Part shown: positions 46,858 to 55,824 of the stretch, in pieces
Position numbering within the stretch: the stretch's first letter is position 1
How the letters are laid out: the number at the start of each line of letters is the position of its first letter
Assembly (NCBI RefSeq): GCF_031199965.1
Contig: NZ_CP133605.1
Span: 4,547,001-4,611,000 of the forward strand
Source: Paenibacillus sp. D2_2
GTDB taxonomy: Bacteria > Bacillota > Bacilli > Paenibacillales > Paenibacillaceae
Direction of reading: 5' to 3'
DNA length: 64,000 nt
Made by a program: the position numbers and the translations under genes
The notes under the pieces: model-generated
Databases searched by the model: none
Seen by the model: the letters and a program-made list of their open reading frames with translations, nothing else
Told to the model about the DNA's origin: nothing

Positions 46858-48194
46858 CTATAAATCCTCCGACATCAATCGGGTGGGTGGCGCGATCGGA
46901 AGGGCTTCTGGCCATTCGTGCCATGCTTCGTACGAGGAAGCATGCTGCGGAATATTAAATCCCCAAGCTGTACAAGCATATTGAGATATAAATTCTCTCC
47001 TTGCACCCTGATCGAGCTGATAGATCGTCCCGTTCTTCGCCATGACTACCCTTCCATCCTGTGATGGATCTCCCTTGATCTCTGCCAGCTCCGCTTCTCC
47101 GTACTCTAATCCCGTTGGAATTTGCAACAATTCCATGAAGGATAATCGAACCGCAGATGCCATAATCGCCTCGCTCCGTATTCTGAAGGTCAGAGGATGC
47201 TTCACGCCATGCTGCAGCCAGAATAGCTTCCCGCTGGCACTTCTAATCCAGGTATGCGTTGGAAAAAAATCAGTGGCCTGATAGAGCAGGCGGTCGATTC
47301 CTTGACGTTGCTCCGTACCCATTCGTAGCGATCCCCCCATTTCTGTGTGTAGAACCGCCCGTTTCTGTCATTGATATCAGATAATCGCTGCCCGCCAAGC
47401 CCCTTCATTGTCACGCTTCCGATATGGTGAACAAAAGTATCGCCGGCAATCCGTATCCTTTTACCTTGCAAGCGTAAACGCAAGTTCCAGTCGTCATCCT
47501 CGAAATTTCCGATTTCGTACCCCTCATCCAAGTATCCTACCTGTTCAAAGGTGCTTCGCTTCATTAGAATACAGAAGCCTACAAGGCGACTTGTATCCCG
47601 CCATTTTCTAGCGTCACGACGATTATAGGCAGCTGCAAATCGAGGCATTTCCGATATTTCATGATAGGGAACATTGATTTTCTGCTCCCCGCTAATATAA
47701 TTCGTAACCGGGCCAACCGCCGCCGTATCCGGACTTTCATGCAAGCAGTTCAACATTTGGGCTAACCATCCCTCAGTGACGAATACGTCATTGTTAAGCA
47801 ATACGATCGTCTGTCCCCTGGCCATCATGAGTCCGGTATTTATTGCCTGTGCAAAACCCAGATTAGTAGGATGAACCGCGACACGAAGCGAACCTTTGCG
47901 GCGGCGTAGTGCCTCCGCCGTCCCATCCTGAGATCCATTATCGACAATAATAATTTCATACGGTGACACGGAGTGGGCCTCTACATAATCTATACACTGA
48001 AGTAGTAATTTCTTCTGATTGTATGTTGGAATAATGATGCTTGTTCCCTCAAACCAAATACCAAATGTCTCATGACCGGCTTTTAGACCCTTGTCATAAC
48101 CCGAACGATACCCCTGCTGGAAATCGGCAGTACGGGCCGTATGCCTGGTATTCCGCAAGAAGCTACCTCCTCTCTCATGTGAGCGACAATTCAC
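46858..48194 (-). CDS. GT2 glycosyltransferase with N-terminal GX3 repeat and C-terminal duplicated domain; one frameshift
   Basis: About 445 residues in three parts. (a) Basic N-terminus with period-four glycines (FQQGYRSGYDKGLKAGHE). (b) GT2 domain: SIIIPTYNQKKLLLQCIDYV, IIIVDNGSQDGTAEAL, NTGLMMARGQTIVLLNNDVFV, GNFEDDDWNLRLRLQG, FVHHIGSVTM. (c) A ~140-residue tail with two related units, KLFWLQHGVKHPLTFRI and TIYQLDQGARREFISQY...AWGF, like the 'YxLxxGxKRxI' modules of other surface proteins. Near 47300-47302 one G is missing; restoring it joins RSNVK to GIDRLLYQATDFFP. Start overlaps the end of the GT-D gene. Confidence 0.8.
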
Positions 48195-49287
48195 CTGAAG
48201 TGATTTTATTCGTCAGATGCCCCATATCAAGAGCGACCTTGCTGAGCTCATCAGCTATCCTTACACATAAAATGACGGCAGCAATCCCTGCCGACACAAA
48301 TGCAATATCAAAGTCGAAATGTGCGATTTGATTCATCACCCTCGGAACATCGGATACACCATGAACTGGAGCGACATTTCCCTGAATCTGAATCCCCTGG
48401 CCTTGCAAATACTTCGCCATGCCGGGTGTCTCATTGCCAACCAGCAGAACTTTGCGGCCAGTCAGCAGTCGTCTCAACCGGCCCTCCTCATTAAGAGCAT
48501 AATTAACCGTGGACCAGGCCAAATTCAATCTCCTGTAGTCAATTCCGTAATAGCGCAATACCGGGAACAATAACCCCTGATAAGAAGGATGCCGTGACAT
48601 AGGAACACCAACAATGTTTGCTCTGGAGATTGCTCTGGCCAAATCAATCCGCACCTGAGAATCAGGAAGGTGTACACCCGCATATGGCAAAAACCATCCC
48701 CAGCGTCGAACTTGCTCGACGGGCATCACCGTATCATGGGCTAAGGTCAGCAGTTCTCCATCGCCAAGGCGTACTAATGAGAAGGGCCTAGCATTCTCAA
48801 GCGCCTCATCCAGCTCTTGGTAAACCTCAGCAGTAGTCATAATCGGTATGAATGATGAGCTCAGGCTCTGTATTCCAGCTTGTATAACATCATCTATCGT
48901 CAACTCGGGTAGTATCATCTGCTCCGGTATAAATTTCTCTACCTTTGCATCACCACCATCATACAATCCTTGGCGATAGCCTTCCTCAAAGTCAAATGTT
49001 TCGGTCCCTCGCCGCGTTCCGTGTTGATGCGGAAGAACAGAAGCCCGCAAAGGTACCTCGTTAGATGACCTTCCTGCTTGAGGGAGACGCTTTTTACTGC
49101 TCCGCCTTGACCTGTCCGTTCCGCTTCGTGCATTCGATCCCTCCAACCTATGCCGTTGCCTACGCCGTCGCATCGGTCCTCTTCGCTCCGGCAAACCATC
49201 ATATATGAGACCGACCTGACGAGGCATCCTCCTGCTTTTCCGACTTCTGCCGGCTGTTCGGGATTCATATCCTCTAACCGACATCAT
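48175..49287 (-). CDS. GT-D-fold glycosyltransferase with Arg-rich N-terminal extension
   Basis: 370 residues. Residues 1-~105 are strongly basic (RSRKSRRMPRQ, GPMRRRRQRHRLEG, DRSRRSSKKRL) and end in EEGYRQGLYDGG, a short GX3 run. The catalytic part from ~130 shows the GT-D hallmark FSLVRLGDGELLTLAHD, then VRIDLARAISRANIVGVPMSRHP, LLTGRKVLLVGNETPGMA and FDIAFVSAGIAAVILCVRIAD. GGAGAGGAG precedes the ATG pair. GT-D enzymes act in surface glycan and glycoprotein assembly. The long basic leader is not usual for the family. Confidence 0.82.
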   Translation of the reverse strand: MMSVRGYESRTAGRSRKSRRMPRQVGLIYDGLPERRGPMRRRRQRHRLEGSNARSGTDRSRRSSKKRLPQAGRSSNEVPLRASVLPHQHGTRRGTETFDFEEGYRQGLYDGGDAKVEKFIPEQMILPELTIDDVIQAGIQSLSSSFIPIMTTAEVYQELDEALENARPFSLVRLGDGELLTLAHDTVMPVEQVRRWGWFLPYAGVHLPDSQVRIDLARAISRANIVGVPMSRHPSYQGLLFPVLRYYGIDYRRLNLAWSTVNYALNEEGRLRRLLTGRKVLLVGNETPGMAKYLQGQGIQIQGNVAPVHGVSDVPRVMNQIAHFDFDIAFVSAGIAAVILCVRIADELSKVALDMGHLTNKITSGELSLT

Positions 49288-49372
49288 ATTTTCTCCTCTC
49301 CAAGCGGGTTGGACTATTTCAGCAAATCACTACGATTGGAAGCTTGATTACAAATCGCTTCCACTCCTTGGA

Positions 49373-50099
49373 TCAGGGCAGCACACCCCTCATATATACT
49401 TCTGCTTCACGTAAAGATTCCGGTGTGCCTGCATCCCCCACCACAGCTTCAATACGTCGTATTCCAGCGAACCCTGCTCTGCATAACGACTATTCACATC
49501 CGTAATCTCCAACTCCCCCCGGGCTGAACGTGTGATGTGCTTAATCATACTGAATACCGAATAGTCATACATATAAATTCCTGTCACCGAATACCTCGAC
49601 TTCGGATGCTTCGGCTTCTCTTCAATAAACGAAATAAGCCCAGGCTTATTCTGATCGAAGACAGGAACTCCATAACGTCTCGGATCATCTACAGGTTTGA
49701 GCAGTACCCTGGCACCACTGCGTTGCTGCTCGAACTTCTCAACATATGGAGTGAGATCATCAAGGAACAAATTGTCTCCAAGCAATACGACGAATTTCTC
49801 CCGGGAGCAATGAATCCTTCAGCCAATTCCAGTGCTTCGGCGATTCCTCCGGCCGATTCCTGGACCCGAAAGTTCAGCTTAATCCCAAAGTTTACGCCGC
49901 TTCCAAAGAAATCAGCAAAGAGGCCTGCGGACTGCTTGCCGATAACCATGAGAATATCGATAATTCCAGCCTGGCGCAGGCGTTCTATGCCATAGCAGAC
50001 CATAGGATATCGCCCGACCGGAAGCAAGTGCTTATTTACTAATCGGGTTAGCGGGTACAGTCGTGTTCCGGTCCCGCCTGCCAAAATCACACCTTTCAT
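49373..50099 (-). CDS. spsI: sugar-1-phosphate nucleotidylyltransferase, SpsI-like; two frameshifts
   Basis: Activates a hexose-1-phosphate (dTTP in RmlA/SpsI). About 243 residues, the length of B. subtilis SpsI and shorter than RmlA. MKGVILAGGTGTRLYPLTRLVNKHLLPVG (nucleotide loop), ESAGGIAEALELAEGFI, LLGDNLFLDDLTPYVEKF, FIEEKPKHPKSRYSVTGIYMYD, RGELEITDVN. Breaks at 49800-49802 (restores PGEKFVVLLGDN) and 49435-49439 (restores WWGDAGTPESLREAEVY) each need one added G. ATG 50099 follows GGGAGGGAG. SpsI belongs to the spore coat rhamnose pathway, supporting a spore role for this locus. Confidence 0.83.
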
Positions 50100-50160
50100 G
50101 AGCTCCCTCCCTAAAAAAACCATCTATATGTTCATGTTCAAAAAAATGACAGTTGTAGGG

Positions 50161-50907
50161 CTAAATAAACTGCCAAGGGTCTATGCCCCATTTCTCAATA
50201 AACAAATCTCGGTTCCGCTTGATCAAGAAATCCCATCCCTCGGGGTGACGCTGTCTGAAGCTGGCGCTACCGGCGTGATAGATTAGCGTATCCCCGCTAA
50301 TAAGCAGGCGGTATCCATATTGCCTAGCCCTATAGCAATAATCATCATCTTCATAGTGTCCCGGTGAGAATCGTTCATCGAGCGGACCGAGTTCAGTGAA
50401 CAATTTTCGCTTAAGCATTAGGCACATTCCGACAAGTCTCGGTACCTCTTGCCACCGCTCAGGGGAAGAGTGATTATACTGCTCCGCAGACTCGTAATAC
50501 TCTGCAAGTCCATTCCAATGAATATCCACCTGCTGCCTTCCACTGCAATAATTCGTCAAAGGTCCGACCATTCCGACGTCCTCCGAACTATAGAGTGTTG
50601 TTAACATATTGCTGAGCCATCGCGGCGAGACAATTACGTCATTATTAAGCAGTAGAAGCTGGTGACCCGATGCAATGCTTAGCCCCCGATTGCATGCAGC
50701 TGGAAAACCCACGTTATCAGGCAATGAAATAACAATAAGTTCTTCACGTAAGCCGTATTCCGCAGTACCGTCGGTCGAACCGTTATCCATAATAATGATC
50801 TCATAGGGAACCTCTGTGAAACGGCGGATCGCCTCTACACATGGGATCAATAAATGTAGGCCGTTATATGTTGGAATAATGATGCTGGTCAAACCGAACT
50901 CGCTCAA
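50161..50907 (-). CDS. GT2-family glycosyltransferase (rhamnosyltransferase-like)
   Basis: 248 residues, intact. SIIIPTYNGLHLLIPCVEAI, IIIMDNGSTDGTAEYG, NRGLSIASGHQLLLLNNDVIV (metal site), GMVGPLTNYCSGRQQV and GHYEDDDYCYRARQYG. Very close in layout to the GT2 domain encoded at 47.2-48.2 kb, so the two are paralogues. Starts with TTG overlapping the stop of the upstream gene (coupled). Confidence 0.88.
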   Translation of the reverse strand: MSEFGLTSIIIPTYNGLHLLIPCVEAIRRFTEVPYEIIIMDNGSTDGTAEYGLREELIVISLPDNVGFPAACNRGLSIASGHQLLLLNNDVIVSPRWLSNMLTTLYSSEDVGMVGPLTNYCSGRQQVDIHWNGLAEYYESAEQYNHSSPERWQEVPRLVGMCLMLKRKLFTELGPLDERFSPGHYEDDDYCYRARQYGYRLLISGDTLIYHAGSASFRQRHPEGWDFLIKRNRDLFIEKWGIDPWQFI

Positions 50908-52030
50908 CTCCCATTCCTCACTTTCGCAAGCGCACTGCGAGACATCCTCGTAAACTTCAATCGAGGACCATATATCTTCATCACTTCTGCCAGCGCCTCT
51001 ATATGATCACCGATAATTAATCCGCTCATCACATTGCCTTTACCTGTGTTCGTACTGCGAATACGGTTGTTCTTCAACACATTTACCGAATAGGGAGCTG
51101 TTACAGTAAGTCCGTTAACTAGGGCTAGTGCATGCGCCTTCGGAGGTACAACCAGGCTAGCGTGGCCTAACGTATCGATAGCTCTTCTGGAGAGAGCATG
51201 TGGAACTGCCGTAAGCGAATTAGCTAATAAATCCGCACGTCCAAGCGACATATTAAGAAACACCTTACTATGTGTGACGTTGTCCTGCCTCATGAATACA
51301 GGCAAGAACGGTGTAATATTATTGAGAGCAACATCGCTCCCTTGCTCAATCGCTAGCAGAAAAGCCCCCAAATCCTCCGCAGGCAGCGGCAAGTCCCCAT
51401 CGACGAACAAGACTGTATCCTGGGTCGTTACCATGGCGCCGAGAGCTCGACCCACATCATGTCCCAACCGTTCCGGGAAGCTCAGCTTAATGAGGCTAGG
51501 GTGATTCTTCAATGATGTGAAGCTCCCATCGCTACATCCATTTAGTACCACGATAATCTCCCCGAATGGCAAGCGCATTAACTCTGTCAGCACTTTATTC
51601 AAGGTCTCTCTCCATTGCTGGCGACAACTACAGCTCCAGCCGTCTTTGCAAGTGGAAGCGGAATGTATCCGCTCAGCGTGCTATCCCTATCTGCATAGCC
51701 ATGCGCAAACGCTCTAGAAATACGGAGCAACGAGGAATACCCCATTCTGGTTCCCGCTATTTGCTTCATATACCAGGTATTGAAGCTCTGCTGCATATGG
51801 TCACAGGAGCGACTGCTTTCATCGGCAGCGGCCGACCTTCCGCCCTTCAGCGCCAATCGCTCCATCCCACCGTTCGGACTGTAGGACCGAGCGGCCATTC
51901 GATTGGCGCCTGGATAATACAACTGTTTCTTCCGCCTGGCAACATACCTCTTTCTTCTGCTGCGCTTAACTATATTGTCCCGTCGGGTTCTAGCAGCAAA
52001 AGCTGCTACTCTCATTCTTCGTATCCGCAT
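50904..52030 (-). CDS. GT2 glycosyltransferase with basic N-terminal extension; one frameshift
   Basis: About 375 residues. Residues 1-~40 are Arg/Lys-rich (TRRDNIVKRSRRKRYVARRKK). A polar ~90-residue linker follows, then a GT2 domain: AVVVASNGEETLNKVLTELM, IIVVLNGCSDGS, LGHDVGRALGAMVTTQDTVLFVDGDLPL and [15 protein letters not shown]. The frame breaks near 51605-51612; one added base restores NGEETLNKV. The motif GHDVGR-GA and the 'AVPHALSR' block are shared with the next gene upstream, so the pair are tandem paralogues. Confidence 0.8.
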
Positions 52031-52034
52031 GCTA

Positions 52035-52844
52035 TCACCTCACTTTGCCCCGTTGTCGGTTCAAGTCACTGTAGCCCCCGCGTTGACCGCGTTCCTGAAT
52101 CAACCAATGAACCGCATCTAGATGATCACCGACTATAAGCGAGGTAAGCGGATCCTTCCCCTGTCCTCCTGCGCGAAGGATTCGCGCTACCTACCGCGAC
52201 AGTATTCACTATTTGGATGTTCAGCCCCTTCACTGCAGCTGCGGTGTGGGCCAACGGGGGATCTCTAGCAACTTGGATCCTATAGCGGAAAGAGCCTGTC
52301 GGCTGAGTGCATGAGGTACTGCTGTCATTGAGGCACCATGTAGATCAGGTCGCGACAGCCAAGCATTTAGCGTATGCTTCGCGACAACGACAGGATGAGC
52401 CGTCTGTCTACCAACCGGACCAGAATATCCGTTCAAGGCGACGTCTACACCAGACAATACGGCTTTGACGAAAGGTCTCAACTCAGCGGCTGGAATGACC
52501 ATATCCGCATCCATAAACAGTAGAACCTGCCCCCTGGCCACTTCCGCTCCGACCCGCCGTCCAACATCATGGCCAAGCGGCTCGGTAAAGTGAATAACCC
52601 TCGCTCCAAGTGCAGAGGCGATCTCAGCTGTACCGTCATTAGATCCGTTAGCTACTACGATCGTCTCGCTTCTCGGATGAACCTTGCCAGCTTCACGCAG
52701 AACGGAGGGCAACCTTGCTCTTTCATTCATAGCCGGAATAATAATAGAAACCACTGGATCGTAATGATTAACGATCTTCGGCAGTATCCTTGAAGCTTGT
52801 TTTCTAGTACCTGAGCCCAAGCCTCTCTTCCTTCTTCTGATCAA
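52035..52844 (-). CDS. GT2 glycosyltransferase; two frameshifts
   Basis: About 270 residues. Short basic start [16 protein letters not shown], then [67 protein letters not shown] and [17 protein letters not shown]. Breaks: G-run 52256-52260 (one base missing; restores [15 protein letters not shown]) and about 52187-52193 (one base extra or two missing; restores [28 protein letters not shown]). The restored tail aligns with the end of its paralogue (GNVMSGLIIGDHIEAL). Probable first gene of a minus-strand operon. Confidence 0.78.
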
Positions 52845-52941
52845 GCCTGCACCTCCCCGTTTTGTTGTACCAGTCTATATAAACCAGTGTATGTTCGTGT
52901 AAAAATGACGCAACGGCAAACGTACATTCATGTAAATGCAA

Positions 52942-52978
52942 AAGAATAGGTGCGTAAGCTTCTTACGCACCTATTCTT
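52942..52978 (-). terminator. terminator of CotSA-like gene
   Basis: Perfect ~17-bp stem AAGAATAGGTGCGTAAG with complement, immediately after the stop at 52985. Separates this gene from the operon beginning at 52844. Confidence 0.85.
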
Positions 52979-52984
52979 GCAAGT

Positions 52985-54173
52985 CTATTCAATACCTTTC
53001 ATTAAATCTCCCCAACGTTCCGCTGTATGCTTCCAACGGAATCTGCTGCGGGCAAGTTCACGCCCAGTACATCCCATTTCCCTGCATACCTCTTCATTAC
53101 TAAGCAAATAAGATACGTACTCAACAATGCTATGCTGGAGGGAGCCCGGCGGCAGTAGTAATCCAGATTGCCCATCCGATACAACTTCGGGGATCCCTCC
53201 GGTGTTAGTAGCAACAACCGGTATTGCAGCGGCCATCGCTTCAACATTGACCAGACCAAAAGCTTCTTCCTCACCGGAGGGAACGACAACGACATCAGCC
53301 AAATTATAGTAGTCAGCAACTCTAGGATATTCAACATATGGCAGGAAGGCGATATGATCCCGATACGGTTCAGCCAGCTTCTTCAGCTCCCGGACGTAGG
53401 CCGTCTCCCGCTGAATCCCATAAAACGCACTACCTACAATAACCAGCATTGCATCTGGTACTCGCTTCTGAATCGCTGGCCAAGCATTCAATATATGATG
53501 AACACCTTTAGCCGGCAGTAGCCTGCCTACATATAGAACAACCTTGCGGTTCTCCCAACCGAAATCAGCCAGTCTGGCAAGGCGGAGCGATTCACCTAGC
53601 GGAGTCCAGCGAGGTATGAAATCCTCTAGGCTTACCCCTAATGGGTTTACTAGAATCGGAACCTGCAAGTCCGGGAATCGAAACAACAGCTCTGAGCGCA
53701 AGTATTTGCTATTCACGACAATGCCATCTACCTCATTCATCCAACGAGAAGTCTCGGCCAATGGGCTATAGGTCGTACTTATAAATGTTGTCGAATGGAG
53801 TGTCAACAGAACACGGGTGAACGGGAGCTTGCTCTTGATTTGATAAGCCAATCTAGGGCGGTTATGCACATCTACGGTATCCGGACGCCATTTACGGAGG
53901 TGCTGCAGGATCGATTGTAAATAACGGCGCCCACCTGGCATGCGGTAGCACGGAATATGCCCTACCATGCCTATATTCGGGAGCTTACTATCAGACAGCC
54001 CAAATATGCGAATTTTCAATTGATCGGATGCTAGCGGTACTACCTTCTCAATCACTCTCTACCGAACTGCTCCTGCCTGATGGGATGATGAAGGAACCGG
54101 GAGTAATCACCGCTACCTTGTGCCGCTCCAGCACAGACTTATGTTCCCGTTCTGCCGTGACTATACTATTCAT
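52985..54173 (-). CDS. CotSA-like GT4 glycosyltransferase; one frameshift
   Basis: About 396 residues. N-terminus read in a second frame (MNSIVTAEREHKSVLERHKV, AVITPGSFIIPSGRSSSVE); a missing base at 54051-54058 joins it to RVIEKVVPLASDQLKIR. Then HNRPRLAYQIKSKLPF, LTLHSTTFIS, FIPRWTPLGESLRLARLADFG, VVLYVGRLLPAKGVHHIL, AFGLVNVEAMAAAIPVVATNTGGIPEV. The order HNRP... and xxPRWTxxG strongly recalls B. subtilis spore coat protein CotSA. GGAGGG precedes ATG 54173. Likely spore coat glycosylation. Confidence 0.83.
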
Positions 54174-54195
54174 TTCCAGCCCTCCGCATAAATCT

Positions 54196-54359
54196 CTTCA
54201 AGTCCACTTTTGATCACGAAGTAACACTGAGAGCGATTCGACATCGAATCTTGAATTCAGCCGGGCCTTCCGGTGCTCACGTAGGTTTTGCCTACGTTGC
54301 GCTCCTCAGTCCCTAGCTTTATCCAACCTTCTCGGTGCTGAAAACTGGACTTTTTGAAC
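54196..54359. repeat. MITE-like repeat, long copy (reverse orientation)
   Basis: ~164 bp; conserved blocks TTTTGATCACGAAGTAACACT, GACATCGAATCTTGAATTCA and CCAACCTTCTCGGTGCTG, with GGACTTTTTGAAC at the right end. The centre is ACGTAGG-TTTT-CCTACGT, a different sequence from the 46.6-kb copy but still a hairpin. Sits in the 340-bp divergent region between the CotSA-like and YheC/D genes, so it lies within the promoters of both. Confidence 0.8.
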
Positions 54360-54514
54360 ACTCATTATAATAGATAAATATACGACAATAACCTGCAAAA
54401 CGTGCATATCGAGAGTGATTATAAAAGAGGCTGTTACCACAGAACAGTCGTCCACGCTTTTGGGTCAGGCCAACATAGAGTGTAAAAGAAGCCTCAGTAG
54501 GAAGGAGGGACACC

Positions 54515-55636
54515 ATGGGACCAGACCAAATTGGTATTTTACTTAATTCCAATATGTATCGTGGTATTCCCACAAGACGTACTGGTCAAGAATCGATAAA
54601 TAACTACGAAGAAGTCGCTGAGGAATTCGATCTCATTCCCTGCTTCCTCCGCTTGGGCGATATTGATCTGAAACAAGGGAAATGCATCGCCTATATGTAC
54701 AATGGCCGGGAATATGCCAAAGCTATCATTACTATTCCAAAGGTTATCCATAACCGGGCTCTTTACACAGATCCGGCCGCCCACAGTAATGTCCTTCAGC
54801 TTATATCACAGGGAACAATTATGTTTAATGCCAACAATCGATATCGGAAGGATCTCATCCATAAAATGCTGTGGGATAATAAGTATCTTCGCAGTTACTT
54901 ACCAGTCTCTGTCTCGGCAACATCCTCCGGACTGCAGCAAATGATGGAGCAGTATTCCGATCTTATTCTCAAGCCAGTACGCGGATCAGTAGGCCATGGT
55001 ATCATCCGATTGCGAAAAGGAAACAAAGGCTGGGAAACCATCCATTATTCCGTACGCAAAAAAAGCTGGATCATAGCGCAGTTATATCCGAGAAATTTAC
55101 CACTATGGCTCGGAAACTTGCTTGCCCGCACACCTTATTTCCTACAAGAGCGGATTCCCCTACTGGAGTACAATGACAGGCCACTAGATCTCCGGGTGAC
55201 TGTACAGAAAGGGATTAACGGATCTTGGAATGTTACCGGTCTGTACGCTAAGGTTGCCCCCTCAGACAGCTTCATATCTAATATTGCCAAGGGAGGGACG
55301 GCATACCAAGCTCCTACGCTACTGAACAATCTGCTATCTGCGCCTCTCGTCGCCGGCATCTTGGCTCATGTTAAATCTCTATCCTTAACTATCGCTTCAG
55401 AGCTATCCGCAAATTTGCCGATGTTAGCTGACATTGGACTAGACATTGGACTTACTGATAACGGGCACCCTTTCTTTATAGAATGCAACGGACGTGATCA
55501 ACGCTACGGATTTCGCAAAGCAGGAATGACAAATATCTGGAAGGATACTTATCGAACTCCAATGGCTTACGCGAGGTATTTATTGAACCATCAGAAATTG
55601 ACAGTAAGCGAAGATAGTGACATGGATCTGCTTTAA
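54515..55636 (+). CDS. YheC/YheD-family endospore coat-associated ATP-grasp protein
   Basis: 373 residues. N-terminal part (IGILLNSNMYRGIPTRRTG), then an ATP-grasp domain: FNANNRYRKDLIHKMLWDNKYLRSYLP, LILKPVRGSVGHGIIRLRKG, FLQERIPLLEYNDRPLDLRVTVQKG, and GLDIGLTDNGHPFFIECNGRD (Mg2+/ATP ligands near the C-terminus). The family is called endospore coat-associated in Bacillales; its ligase substrate is not known. AAGGAGGG precedes the ATG. Divergent from the CotSA-like gene. Confidence 0.9.
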   Translation: MGPDQIGILLNSNMYRGIPTRRTGQESINNYEEVAEEFDLIPCFLRLGDIDLKQGKCIAYMYNGREYAKAIITIPKVIHNRALYTDPAAHSNVLQLISQGTIMFNANNRYRKDLIHKMLWDNKYLRSYLPVSVSATSSGLQQMMEQYSDLILKPVRGSVGHGIIRLRKGNKGWETIHYSVRKKSWIIAQLYPRNLPLWLGNLLARTPYFLQERIPLLEYNDRPLDLRVTVQKGINGSWNVTGLYAKVAPSDSFISNIAKGGTAYQAPTLLNNLLSAPLVAGILAHVKSLSLTIASELSANLPMLADIGLDIGLTDNGHPFFIECNGRDQRYGFRKAGMTNIWKDTYRTPMAYARYLLNHQKLTVSEDSDMDLL

Positions 55637-55657
55637 GCGTAGCGAATGCTGTATAAG

Positions 55658-55749
55658 AGGTTGTTTAAAAAGCCCCCTTTTGATCACGAAGTAACACTGT
55701 AGCTTCTCCAACCTTCTCGGTCTGAAAGTCTGACTTTTTAAACTCGCAC
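55658..55749. repeat. MITE-like repeat, short form with TATAAG target duplication
   Basis: 92 bp flanked by TATAAG on both sides (55652-55657, 55750-55755). Ends AGGTTGTTTAAAAAG and GACTTTTTAAACTCGCAC. Same internal deletion as the copy at 3091-3174. Between convergent genes. Confidence 0.85.
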
Positions 55750-55775
55750 TATAAGTGAAATTCGAACTTGAGCAC

Positions 55776-55812
55776 CACAAAAAGGCATGTCAAACACGAT
55801 TTGACATGCCTT
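55776..55812. terminator. bidirectional terminator
   Basis: AAAAAGGCATGTCAAA with its complement TTTGACATGCCTTTTT between convergent yheC/D-type and ykoC-type genes. Confidence 0.88.
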
Positions 55813-55824
55813 TTTACGATTTAT

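Noticed and set aside
46858..47340. Independent 160-residue gene
   Set aside because: Its first residues overlap the GT2 gene in another frame; one restored base fuses it to the GT2 domain, so it is the C-terminal part of that protein.
41540..54173. Recent mass pseudogenisation of the glycan locus
   Set aside because: The same G/C-run breaks occur in housekeeping genes outside the locus, so an error source common to the whole window is more likely.
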